Part shown: positions 40,801-52,100 of the stretch, piece by piece
Position numbering within the stretch: the stretch's first letter is position 1
Layout of the letters: each line of letters opens with the position of its first letter
NCBI GenBank assembly: GCA_009741485.1
Contig: CM019216.1
Location: forward strand, 49,855,642 to 49,919,641
Source of the DNA: Malurus cyaneus samueli
Taxonomy: Eukaryota > Chordata > Aves > Passeriformes > Maluridae
Direction: 5' to 3'
DNA length: 64,000 nt
Position numbers and translations under genes: made by a program
Notes under the pieces: model-generated
What the model was told of the DNA's origin: nothing
Database searches by the model: none
The model's input: the letters and a program-made list of their open reading frames with translations, nothing else

Positions 40801-43800
40801 CAATTTTAGCCTTGTGGATTGGTGAACCAGACTATGTATCAGTGAGGTTTCACAGTAAAAATGAGCAGGACATGGATGCAGTCTGAATGTGTGGATCTAG
40901 AAAGAGGCCTGACTGAAAGATGCTGCCAGATGACAGGCCTGAATGGTAGCAAGGACAAGGACTTAGAGAGGCAGAGAAGGAATTCTGGTGTGGGCAGACT
41001 CTGGATAGAAGACAAGGAGCTCCGTTTAGCTGCTTTACTGACTGCTGAAAAGACAGACCAATATTTTATGTGTGCAGCAGGGGGATCTAAATAAGATGTG
41101 AACTTGAACCAGCTCAGAAAAACACACTCTGCTTCAGTCCCACACACTCACAGGTGGGGAAGGATGTGGTGTCCATCAGCTGTGTGTGTAGGAGCCCCGA
41201 GAGCCTGAGTGCGGTGGAAGTGATGACCTCAGGGAGGAAGGCACAAGGCAGATACTCAGGAGGGACTGCCATCATTGGCTGTGTGCCTGCTTAGGGACAG
41301 CAGTGCCAAGCAGAGGAAGATGGTCATGACCCTGTGTATTAATTCATGTCAGACTTAAAAAATTCTTGCAATGAAAAGTAAAAACAGTGGTGTCATGTGT
41401 GTGTGCTTCTAAATTACCTATGTATCAATGCTTTTTTTTATGCATGAACACCACCAGAGGGGGCAACTCCTGGGTGCCTGGGAGGTTTCCTAATGATGAA
41501 ATGAAAAAAAACAGGCCTGGGAGAAGACCCAATGTTCAGGTTTCTGAGGTCTTTACATGTATCGTTTATTTCACATACGTTATGGGAGAAATGGAAATGA
41601 ACACACCCTTTTTGAAAATATATGTAAATGAGCATGTAAATTGTACTCTGTCACTTGACAGACTCTATTAAGCTCCAACAACACCACTGAAAGTAGATAG
41701 GCCTGTGAATAATGTCAGGGTTTAAAGCTCTTGGATGGAGAAGTATTTAGGCTGAATGAGATATAAAAGAGTTCAAATACTGGCAGACTCCTCCAGGGCA
41801 TCCACCCAAGGAATTGTGTCAATGTTGGGTGCGGGACCACGCTCTGCACCTTGCAGGTACTGGGGCAAGGTGTTGGAACAAATGATGGGTCCTTATGGCT
41901 CCCCTTTATCTTGAGATCTTCTGTGATTCTGACTCTGCCCTCACTAAGAACATCCCTTGGCAGACTGAATTTGGCAGGATGCTAAAACAACTCGCAAATT
42001 CTGATTGGTGCAAAAGTTCATGTTATTACTTGCTGGAAAGCACAACTGTAAGAAGAGTTGAGCTGGTCTCTCCCAGTTTGCTTACCACAGAGCTGTAAGC
42101 TTACTCGCTAGTTCTGTTGTCATTTTATGTGCACACAACTTCTATTATCAGCTGCTTCATGTAGGAGGACTCACATCTATAAAATAGCTGTTCCAAAAGA
42201 TTAATAGCAGTAAATTTTCCAGGTGAAACAATTTTCAAACTTATATGACAACTGAACAATCAACAAGAAGTCCTCACTTACAAGAAATAGTCACTTTCAA
42301 ATTCTCCAACACTTTCTTTACCAGACTGTGACAAACTGAACATCAGTCCCAGGATAAATATACTATGCATTGCAGTGACTAAGTTGTTGCTTCTTGCAAA
42401 CTCAAGATTATATGGTGGCTTGGAAATTTAGATGCTGAAATATACAGATTTCAAACGTACAAGGCAAGAAGAGTTTCTGCTAAAATTATTGGAAATGATA
42501 GAAAGCTGACATTGTTAAAAATCAAGCATCAAATAAATACTTTCTTGAAATGTAAGATTATAATTTGAGGTTCTGAACAGAATTATTCATATTTCCTAAA
42601 ACCCAGCAGCACTACTGGCTACTATTATCAAAAGAATATAACATTAGACAGATATGTCTATAAAACTCATATAAAAATCAGTCAAAGATATAAAATAAGG
42701 TATAGGTTAAGAATAGATATTTTAAAATGTATCTGTCTTATACTCAATATAATGAAGATATTAAAATTTAAGGCTGAGGTTGCATGTTAAATTCCATGTT
42801 TTTTTTGGGTACTATACTTCAGAATGTTTCTGTCTCATCTCACAGAGATAAAAATCTTACATGCGAATTAGCTTAAAATAGATCAATATAATAAATTATG
42901 TTATAAAGTACATCAGTCATAGCCAAACTATTGAGGCTATGAGAATTATTTATAAAGGAGACACAGAGACACCTCCTGTAACTCTCTTGCAATTCATCTG
43001 TTAAGAAATGCAATTTTGACCATGTGGTGAGGACAAGCATGTGAGGAAACTTTTAAAGATATTTTAATATGTCATTTTAACAGCTAGTTGGTTTAAAGAA
43101 TAGCACTTCTTTGGTCTGTTGCTTGTGTAGCCCATGTGCTTTTCCTGGGTTTCAAGAGCTCAGATGGTGGTCTCTGAACCAGCAGTCCATAGGTTGGGAC
43201 TATCTGTATGTCCAAGGAATAATTTTGTAGATTTTTTATATCACAATCTCTACTTGATGGAAAATCTGAATTGGAGGGGCTATGGAAAACTGATGTGACT
43301 CTCCAAACATTTCTGTGATAGCTGCAGTAGAATATGCTGATGTAAATCCACTCAACACTCCCTCCACCTGGTCATTACCTGAATAATGTGACAAGCAACA
43401 TAAAACTCAAAACTTACAAAACAGTAACTTAAATCCATGAGAATCATCCAAACATTTATTCCTGGAACAATTTTAGATGAGGCTTCTCTATATGCTTAGG
43501 AATTCTGCCTTCATAACATGTTACAGTGTTTGCAATTGACCAAGGAAAAAGCAGACTGATAAAGTGCATTGTCTAACGAGATTTATGGGAACGGCAGTTA
43601 TTTAACTCAAAATCGGTCTGCTGCACCATGCTTACACGTCAAATAAAGAGATTTCTCTGAATTAGATGTTATTTCTTTGTTGCAGGATAACACATTTTTG
43701 ATAAAGAGCTTTTGTGATAAGAAACAGGGTTGGGAATAGAGAAGATATATATCTTGAATGCAGCCTTCTCTGAACTATATGAATATGTGCACAAAAGAAG

Positions 43801-46800
43801 CCCTACTGCAGGGCCTGAGCTGAAATAAAAGGTTATAGAAAGTAGTGATGTATGTCTGGAATCTTTTTTTCCCCTCTCAAGAGAAATCAGAAGGGAAAAC
43901 TGGGGCACAAACATTAGTTACAGAGTCTTCTCCCCTAAAATAATCTTTTATCAATTGCATTGCATAATGGTGACATTCTATCATAGAGAAAACAGATCTG
44001 AATTTAGATGGCTCTCACCCAGCTCTTTTTGGGTCAGCAGTTCTGGCTATAAGTGTTTGTGGTTGCAAGCCTTGAAAAAATAAATTTGCCAGTACTGCAG
44101 ATGCATTTCAGCTAAAATCATACTCACTATTTGGAATTTTTATGTGCACCACAATAGTCCTACTATCTTGGAATTTTACCTTGTGCTGTCATTTTCTGAC
44201 GTTTCATTTGAAACTTGAATTACTTTCTGGTCCTAGGTTAGGTATCAGCATTGGGCATCTCTCTTCAATTCTCAGCACCACATCTTGATACGAAATGCAG
44301 AAGTTAGTTTCTCTCAGATGTCTATAATTTAGTTGAGAGTATGACTTTATCTTCAATGCATACGTCTTCAGCTTCAATATGTAATGTATAAATCAAGAAA
44401 GTTACTGCTTTGTGCTCAAGAAAGGATTGACCCTTGTTCTCATGTCTGAAAAATAAATACTTAAAATCAAGTGCTACGGTTAAAATCCAAGTGGCTGTTT
44501 AAATAACATGACTAAATTATTTAGGGTTCAGGATGAGAGGATTTATATTGTTATACACCTAATAACCCATTTTATAAGCACAGAAGCACACATTTATATC
44601 TAGAAATTGCTTAAATTTTGTGTCAGTAAAGCTTAATGTGAGGGGTGTTTAGACACTCCTCAGATGTTTACCTTTATATTATTTGAGGCACGTCTGCTAA
44701 TTCCATTCCTCAGCATCAGTTAAGTTTTGGAGTTGCAGTTACCTAAGTTAAAATTAACTAAATTGGAACCCAGTACAGAAATTTGGTTATAAACACATAT
44801 AGTGAAAGACATACAGATATTCAGGTTTTAAAATGATCATTATTGAAGTCTTGAGTATTTTCTAAACAAATGTACAATACACGAATATAAACACAATTAG
44901 AATACTTATGATTACTACTAAAATATTGGTAATTTATTATTGACACATTTAAAAATAGTGGTTAATAATACTAATTTAATTATGGTTGTTCCTGGAAACA
45001 CTCACAGCACTCAAGTACTCTATTGCATTACTCTGATGATGGAACAAGAAAATTTCCCCTGCTGCAGGTATTTCCAACCTAATTTTTTTGCAAAAGAAGG
45101 ATATGAATTTTAGGTAGGAATGTTAGGCAACATTAGGTATCAGATGCATTGAATCAAGATAATTTCAATTGGAAAAGACCTCTAAGATCATCAATCACCA
45201 CTTTGTCAACTAGACCATGTCACTAAGTGCCATGTCTGGTCATTTCTTGAACACCTCCAGGGATGATGACTCCATCGCCTCCCTGGGAAGTCTGTTCCAA
45301 CGCTTATCAAATCTTTCAGTGAAGAAATAATTCCCAATGTTCAACCTGAACCTCCCCTGCCACAGCTTGAGGCTATGTCGTCTCATTCTGCCACTGTTTG
45401 CCCGGGTGAAGAGGCTGAGCCTCACCTTCCACTGACTTTCAGGCAGTTATAGAAAGTTTTAAGGTCTCTGATCCTCTTTTTCTCCAGGCTGAGCAGCCCC
45501 ATCTCCCTCAGCTGCTCCTCACAGGACTTGTGCTCCAGACCATTCCCCATCTCCATTGCCCTACTCTGGACATGCTCCAGTACCTCAGTGTCTGTGTTGT
45601 ACTGAGGGCCCCAAAAATGAACGCAGGGTTCGAGGTGTGGCCCCCCAGTGCTGAGTACAGAGGGACAATCATTACCCTGGTCCTGTTGGTCACATCATTT
45701 GTGGAAGAGGCCAGGATGCCATCAGCCTTTGTGGCCACCTGGGCACTGCTGGCTCATGTTCAGCTGCTGCTGACCAGCACCCCCAGGGGTCCTTTTCTGT
45801 TGAGCTGCTTTCCAGACAGATTTGACACAACATGTTTTACCAAATATTCAGAGAAAAATTGTGCAATTATATTAGGCTGCATTTAAAAGATATTTTAAAG
45901 ATTGTTGAGGCATCATAGTACTGAATGTCACTTGAAGCTTTCTGGTAAAGGGGTTGGTTTTTTCCACTTTCTTTCCTCCCAAGACCTAAGTGGAGATCCA
46001 CTCACAACAGTATAAGTTACAGCTATAAATCACACAGGTATAAATTATAGGTGAGATTAACATTATTTCACTTCTTTCCTTTTTTTTTCTCTTTCTCTAT
46101 TGTTTTTTTTTCCATCTCTTGTGCCCTTTCATGACACTATTGTCTGAATGCCTTTTTCTTTTACTTTGGCTTTCCCCATAATGTTTGTAAAAATTCTACT
46201 ACATGTGACTGGCAAATAAATAGCCTTTACTGTCATTTCATTCTGCTGTGAAATATTGCACCATTAGAATTTAACTACGTTCTTCTTTGTGACTATTGCT
46301 TTGCTTATCTATCCAGCACCATTATACAAATAATTTTGGTCTTTTATTGGTACATACAAACAAATGCAACTTGGATCATGCTGCCAGATGATGCTATACA
46401 TTTTCTGATTTGAATTAACTCAGCTTTATGTCTCTGTCCTTACCCAGATTAACTGAACACAGGTTTTGATTTGCCTGTGCAATGCTGGAATACGAAACAT
46501 GTTTCCCTGGAAACTTAAATGTCTGTAGCAATCATTTACACATACAGTATCAGCACCAAAAGTGCGTATTTTTTTCAGCTCAAGTTATGAACAAAATAAA
46601 AATCTCTTATAGTTTGTTTGGAAATACTTATATTTAAAACACCGTGAGAAAACCCTTCTGTGTAATTTCAGAGACCAAAGATTTAATCGCTCCCATAATA
46701 AATCTGGATTGAGAAATAATTTCCATTTTAGACTAATTGTATTCACTGGAGCAACTGTTTAGAACACTTCAAAATTCTGCTGAAATGTTTACCTCTAATT

Positions 46801-49097
46801 GCCATGCAAAACACTTCTGCCCTTTCCTCTGGGTAGGGCAAAACAACTGTCATTTTATCATAGATGGTCTTCACCAGTCAAGAATGTTTGGATTGTTTTA
46901 ATCATTCTGTTCACAACTCTGACTTTCTCTTCAAAGCTATTCATAGAAATGTTTTCAAACTGTTATTTTCTATTGACAGGTGCCCATTCAATATTTTCCC
47001 CTCTCTCCTCTTCTGCCTTTCCCCATCCCTTTCTCTGCTCTCCACCTTTGTTTCTAAACCAAATGACTTGGTCCCAATCCCAGGTATTGAGAAATAGGAA
47101 AAACACAAATTTGTGTGCACAGATTTACATATGTGGTTGCACATGCACACAGTTTAATAATGTGCCATTAGGATACTTTGGTTACACTATTAATGAATCT
47201 GCAGTTTCCAGGCTTTGCAGCCTTCAGGCTGCCTTAGGAGGAAACCTCAATACAGCTGTAGCCAACTGCTCTTTTAATGCTAATTTCTAAAATATTTGAC
47301 CAAATGAGAGCCAAGGTAGGCAACACTCAGCATGCTGAGAGTTTTGACTAAGACCAAAGTTCTGGTCTGATTGGGTAATTTAGCTTGAATTTGTCTGATT
47401 TTAAATAGGTAACTGCATGTTTGATTGTATTTTAAAACCAGTTTGTATTTTGTATTTTAAACCATTTATTACCATAAAACCATTTATTTGTTACCAGTCT
47501 GTTTTTTAACTGAAATCTGCAATATTAATAATTAACAGTAATTTTATACACAACAATATTTAGGATTTTTGGGGCACTTTGGTGTATTTACAGAGGCATT
47601 ATTATTTTTGTTTTTCACAAGGGAAAACAAGGGGTTAGAGAATGTGATTTGCCAAAAGGTCATACAGCAAATATTGACAAAACTGACTTCCAGAATGAAA
47701 TCTTGGCTTTGGTGAAATCAAATGCAAAACTCACAGAGACAATGGGCTCTCATCCCAGACTCCTGTCCTGACTAGATGCTGCTGAGGGAGACTGAAGATA
47801 AAATGTGTTACTAGAACGAAGTAGGGGTATTTTAGGACTTCACACTTTTATTCGTAACTGAACACTTTCAGAGTATGACATGCTACTGTGCCCTGTTATT
47901 GCACTGGCTCTCATGTGGCAGTGCTCATGATTAAAAATGCACCAGGGTTAGAAATATGTTTTGTTTCTCCACCTTTGCCGAGCTGAGGGATGAACTGGGT
48001 ATGTAAACAAATGTTCTTCGGCATAGTCAGACTTGTGTGACACTGGAAGGATTATTTTTCTATAATTAAAGTGGCATAAAAAAGTGTTTAAGCAATAGTT
48101 ACTGGGACTAGATGTGTCTGTGGATGCTGCTTTCTTCTTACCATGTCAGACAGAAAGTTAGCAGTAATGATAGAATTATGTAAGGAAATGAATCATGAAA
48201 AGTGAGAAAAAGATTCTGAAAAATTTAATGCTAAATTTAAGGATTTGGAAAGATACTCAAACTCCACACAGAATGCTGGGACCAAATGCTTTCAGTCTAT
48301 TCAACCTAACTATTTTCTTTAACACTGACAAGTATTATTACACTTCTTGTGCTTCGTGCTTCAATTTATTTCTAGTTTAACTTACATGTCAGTAAATTTA
48401 TGTCTGACGTCAGTCTGGCTCTTACCATCCTCTTTTTATTAGATGTTTACCTCACATTTCTATCACACATCTCTGTCACTGAATTCAAATATGCTTATTA
48501 AAGATAATGTCTGCACTTCCAAAACAGGTGCAATCACCACCCTTTCAATTTCACCTAATTTAAACACCTTTTAAACTTCAGATAACATATGTATCACTTT
48601 TCCCTTTGGAACTCTGTTTTATCAGAGTGTTAATCTTATGCAGAAAGATTCAAATATGCGAGTAATAAATTCATAGAAACCTTTTAGAATACACAAAATG
48701 ATGGTACAGCTAAGTAAAATAGAGCAGGCAAAGGGATGACCGGGTTTTTCAAATGATGAGCGGAGTAAGTGTGGAAATAAAAGGTTACCTGAATGGCATT
48801 TGTTACATTCCATCCTGCTTCCCAGCTGGTGATCAGTTTGACCTGGGCAGGTGGCAAGGGAGCTGGGGACTTATATTCTGGATCCTGGTGACAAACATCA
48901 AGCTCAAATTTCAGGGGTCCATCTGGTTCTTCTCTGTTCTCACCGTGAGCTCTGTTCAGTTCATCTCTTCTAGCAAAATTCACATGTTCTTCATCAGTGT
49001 CTAGGCAGCTGTCCCATCTCACCAGTCCCAAAAAGAGTGATGGTGTTTCCCTAAAGCAATTGAAAAGAGATGAAATAGTCTGCTTCAGGTGAGCCAT
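24719..49097 (-). CDS. SLC32A1-like: SLC32A1-like vesicular amino acid transporter (two exons, 486 aa)
   Basis: The coding sequence joins 49097-48789 (103 codons) to 25870-24719 (383 codons plus TAA). The product belongs to the SLC32 branch of the amino acid/auxin permease superfamily (Pfam Aa_trans). The known member, VIAAT/VGAT, sits in synaptic vesicle membranes and uses the proton gradient to load GABA and glycine. What the sequence shows: a hydrophilic N-terminus (residues 1-90); the TM1 motif WEAGWNVTNAIQ/GIFVLGLPYA across the splice join (92-113); CCYTGKILIACLYEENEDG (132-150); FSYTSQIFLPTLEGNM (288-303); NWTH (314-317); KEVITDNLP (340-348); LLSYPLPFFA (364-373); and PHFALLMGLSGSVTGA (415-430). 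There are about nine to eleven hydrophobic segments. At 486 residues it is somewhat shorter than SLC32A1 (about 525), mostly at the N-terminus. No frameshift or internal stop is seen. Its divergence from SLC32A1, which is nearly invariant among vertebrates, suggests a paralogue. Substrate and expression are not known from sequence. Confidence 0.9.
28889..28962. repeat. AT-rich tract with (TA)n, intronic
   Basis: A (AT)n run is followed by about 50 bases composed only of A and T, with self-complementary TATATATAAA/TTTATA elements. It is preceded by T-rich sequence at 28845-28866. It is simple sequence that could extrude as a hairpin. Confidence 0.7.
33327..33374. repeat. 24 bp tandem duplication, intronic
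   Basis: Two adjacent 24 bp copies beginning TGGTATACTGTTTCTTAATT differ at one position (C in the first copy, T in the second, 21 bases in). This is a recent-looking local duplication. Confidence 0.9.
37102..37145 (-). mobile_element. Possible CR1 3'-end scrap, intronic
   Basis: GGTCACAGAATCACAGTGTC followed by AGTCAGAAGGGATCT resembles the reverse complement of a CR1 3' terminus, which typically ends near AATCACAGAAT...GAAGGGACCT. Only about 45 bases are similar and the sequence beyond 37145 is not recognised. Confidence 0.3.
45155..45825 (-). mobile_element. CR1 LINE remnant: end of ORF2 and 3' end, intronic
   Basis: On the minus strand this reads as the last part of CR1 ORF2 and the 3' end. 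In order from 45825: ESSSTEKDP-type sequence, LNMSQQC, ADGILAS, a stretch corresponding to VIVPLYSALGGHTSNP (about 45660), LEHKSCEEQLREMGLLSLEKK (45480-45540), then SLKLWQGRFRLNIGNYFFTE and RWNRLPREAMESSSLEVFKK (45425-45240). The 3' end is near 45155 with GATCTTAGAGGTCTTTTCC. Frames are broken, so it is inactive. It is inserted in the same orientation as the host gene. Confidence 0.9.
48789..49097 (-). CDS. SLC32A1-like: SLC32A1-like exon 1 (N-terminal 103 codons)
   Basis: This is the first coding exon. It starts at ATG 49097-49095, with A at -3 and G at +4, a strong Kozak context. An in-frame TGA lies 11 codons upstream (49130-49128) with no ATG between, so the start is well fixed unless a 5' splice site intervenes. 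The first ten residues are MAHLKQTISS. An acidic stretch, DTDEEHVNFARRDELNRAH (33-51), aligns by eye with the TDEE-containing cytoplasmic segment of VIAAT. A proline-rich linker (SPAPLPP, 77-83) follows. The exon ends in SWEAGWNVTNAIQ, the hallmark start of TM1. The last codon CAG is followed by the donor GTAACC. The N-terminus lacks the long glycine-rich stretch of the SLC32A1 tail. Nothing else resembling coding sequence lies on this strand nearby. Confidence 0.9.
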
Positions 49098-49130
49098 CCT
49101 CAATACCAAACATAAAAGTAAAACCTTTCA
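49098..49130 (-). promoter_or_regulatory. Start context and upstream in-frame stop of the SLC32A1-like gene
   Basis: Reading the minus strand towards the start, the in-frame codons are TGA AAG GTT TTA CTT TTA TGT TTG GTA TTG AGG and then ATG. The stop closes the frame. The AGG before ATG gives A at -3, and GCT after it gives G at +4. No CpG-rich promoter is visible in the next kilobase upstream (49131-50200), and I could not place a TATA box or transcription start with confidence. Confidence 0.5.
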
Positions 49131-52100
49131 TTACATGTCTTTATTGTTTTCAGCAGTTGTACATTGTCACTCCTTTAGGTGGGTTAGCCTTGACAGTGCA
49201 GCTGTGATTAATGGAGTTTGTTGTCGTTGGTTCATTTATTGGAGCCTGTTTCAAATGGCAGCTAAAGAAATACCTCCAGGGTCTTCAACATACTGCCCAG
49301 AGCAGAATGCAGCGAGATTTCTGCAAGCTTCAATTTTCTATTCAAATTGCTTTTCCTTTTACCTATGGCATCTATGTAGATCAGTCATTCGTGAAGCATC
49401 TACAGGTGGCTGCAAGAATCTTTTCCTGTAAATTATACATGCTTCTAATACAAATGAATAGTTCTGCCAAAAGGAAAAAAAAATGTTTCATTAAAAACTA
49501 GAGCTGATGGACTGACTGCTAATAAAATGTATGTAAACAAGTTTGCTTTTCCAGATGTGAGAATTCTCTGCTGTGTTTTAGTGTCTACAGAGGTCAGTAG
49601 AACTTTAAAAATGTTCTTAATGGAGCTTAAAGTAGTGAGAAATAGAAAACTAGCATGTTTGTAACTACTATTCATTATTACTAGCAGCCATTAGGGGAAA
49701 GACCTGGAGGTATGATGATACATTTACTTTATGGATGTAAATTATATATTATGATTATCCACACTGTAAATTCCTAAAAATAATGTTTACAAAAGCATCC
49801 TGTTCCTTCCTGACATGACCCATGGAATTTATAAAGGAAAGGTAAAAAGAGAGAGACAACAGTGTTACACAATCGTAGGCATATTTATGCCCCTGTTTTT
49901 TGTTACTTGCTATACCTGCCCTACATTCTTCTTCTCTTTTTCTTTCTGAAGAGTGTTGAGTTTTAAAAGCTATGTTTTTCTACATTAACAGCTGAATAAC
50001 TGGTACAACACTGCTGATCACGCTGAAAAATTGTTCACTTATAAAAGGCCATCATGGGGACCTTGGAGCTTGTGAGAGCAGTGATACACGATTATCCTTG
50101 CTTGTCCTAGCATGCCCTTCCTGTTAGCAGAAATTTCAGGAATTCTCAAAACAAATTTAGGAGTTTGTATTTCTGAATAAGAATTCTGAACCAATGAGTT
50201 TTCTGTCATATTGTATGTATAGATTAACTGCAGTCTCATTAATAACTCTCAGGACTTACCCATTTCCCAAATGATCATGGAGACCTTGTTGTCTCCTTTT
50301 TCTTACATGCTCAGGATTAAATAAACCTGGAGACAACATTCAGTGCTCTGTCTTTTGCAATCAGACACTGAAATTTCTCCTGTGCTCATCAGAAAACCAA
50401 CATTCTGAAGTTCTCCATAGTTTAATCACCTGTTCTAAAGAATACAAATATTTCAGAGACACATGGAATTATGTTCCGGTGTCTTCCTAGTTCAAGCCTC
50501 GTCACCGACACTTGTATATGTCAAATCCATGGGTTTGTCACCCAATGATCTAGAGAATTATTTTCCACATTGTGAAATCTGCTGGTTTTTGACCTGAACT
50601 GAACAAAACCTGTTGCTTACTTGTCAAAATACCTATATATTTGTAATTCTGAAGACTGAAATGAATGTTGCCAGACATCTCATAAACATGCAGTGATCTT
50701 CTGGGGTGACCTGGAAGGCACTTGAAAATATCACAGTGGTTTTTACAGCAAATTTTGACCTTAGTTTAGTTCACCTTTAATGGAAACCATTCCACTAGGA
50801 AGCTTCTGGAAGATTTCTGAGAGAAATGCTCTATGATAGCTGTAGATACTACTCAGATTAAGTAAACCTGGCAACAGTACCTGTAAGTGAAAATAATAGA
50901 AAAATGTTAGAAATTATATGGTTAATTTTCCTAATATATGCAGAGTGGTCTGAGATACACAAATGGAACCATAGGAAGTGGTAAACATTATTACATATGT
51001 TCAGTCTGTTCTGAAGCATTTCTTCTGTAGATGTTTACATTTCTAGACAGAATCATGTTGTTGCAACTGACTTTATCTAATGTGAAAGGCATAATGTCAT
51101 GGGACAGATAATTAGCATTTTAAAAGCCATTTTGTCAATTAAATACAGATAAGTACCATTTTAACATTCTGAGGAATTAAATTACATCAAATGTAAATGT
51201 TGATTGCTACAAATCATGTATAACGTAAGACATGGCATTGTTTATCTGAAGTTTGTAGAATCTTTATTTTCTATATGAAAGAATTTACTGAGATAGCAAT
51301 GAATGCTGTTTGGTGGGAGGGTTGTTTGTTTTAGTTTGTTTTCTTTTTATTCTTTATTTTATTTAATGTTTTTGTTGTTGTTGTTGTTTTTCCTTGCAGA
51401 TTAGCTAGGATTCTATGCAGATACCGTAATCAAAGGAAGTGTAAGCAAGTTTAGAAACAGAGAGATGTCTCTGGATATCTCATTTCTTTTGATTGTACAG
51501 GGTTGGAGGGGAATTGACCAGTTTTATCCAAGGCCCTCTTACAGGACTGGAAAGAATCCCAGTTTACAGTTCTCTTATCTGCCAGATGCATTACATCCAG
51601 AAATCGGAAAAAAAGTAAAAATTGTTCATTCACAGTTGCACAAAAAAGCCCACCTAAAAAGTAATGTAAAATCTATTAAAAAAATCCCAAACTTTTAGTT
51701 GGTCTAAACTCACTGCTTCCCTACTGTCTGCCAAATAGGAAGGCAAGTAAGTCTACAAGCTTCCAAAAATATCTGAATTTTAATAAAATATTTGTGTTAG
51801 ATATCCCAAACATGGTATACTGTTCAGATTATTTGTTTCAGGGAAATATCAGTGTTCATCTCTGACCTACAGCATAGCACAGGACATCGGTCATGGTTGT
51901 AGAATATTTATTATTATCTACCTAATGCTGCTTAGAGATTCTAGCAGACACTTTTGGATTAAGTGTCTTGAAATCAACTAGTAGGAGATAGTTTTTAATG
52001 AAAGGTACACAGTTCCTTTCCACAGTGGAAATCTGGGAGTCTATCCTTCTTCATCTACTGGACATGGGGTTTTTCATCCTATATATTCCCTGCAGCTTTG

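Larger units (their letters stand above)
25871..48788 (-). other. Single large intron (about 22.9 kb) of the SLC32A1-like gene
   Basis: It is a GT-AG intron. The donor is CAG|GTAACC at 48791-48783. The acceptor is preceded by an uninterrupted pyrimidine tract of about 20 bases at roughly 25873-25895 and reads CTCTTCAG|GGA. The phase is 0. Inside it I see a minus-strand CR1 remnant at 45155-45825, a possible CR1 tail at 37102-37145, an AT-rich tract at 28889-28962 and a 24 bp tandem duplication at 33327-33374. The rest is AT-rich unique sequence with no open frame that resembles a protein family. The open frames at 30067-30462, 46799-47290, 40839-41147 and 41387-41671 show no recognisable domain or convincing splice context. 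SLC32A1 itself is compact in mammals, so this size is a notable difference. Confidence 0.88.

Noticed and set aside
45530..45886. 118-codon plus-strand open frame
   Set aside because: It is antisense to the minus-strand CR1 remnant.
46799..47290. 163-codon plus-strand open frame in the intron
   Set aside because: No recognisable domain, no supporting splice context and low-complexity content. It is compatible with chance in a 23 kb intron.
49098..49109. Start of exon 1 four codons upstream at 49109
   Set aside because: That codon is TTG on the minus strand. The first in-frame ATG after the upstream TGA is at 49097.
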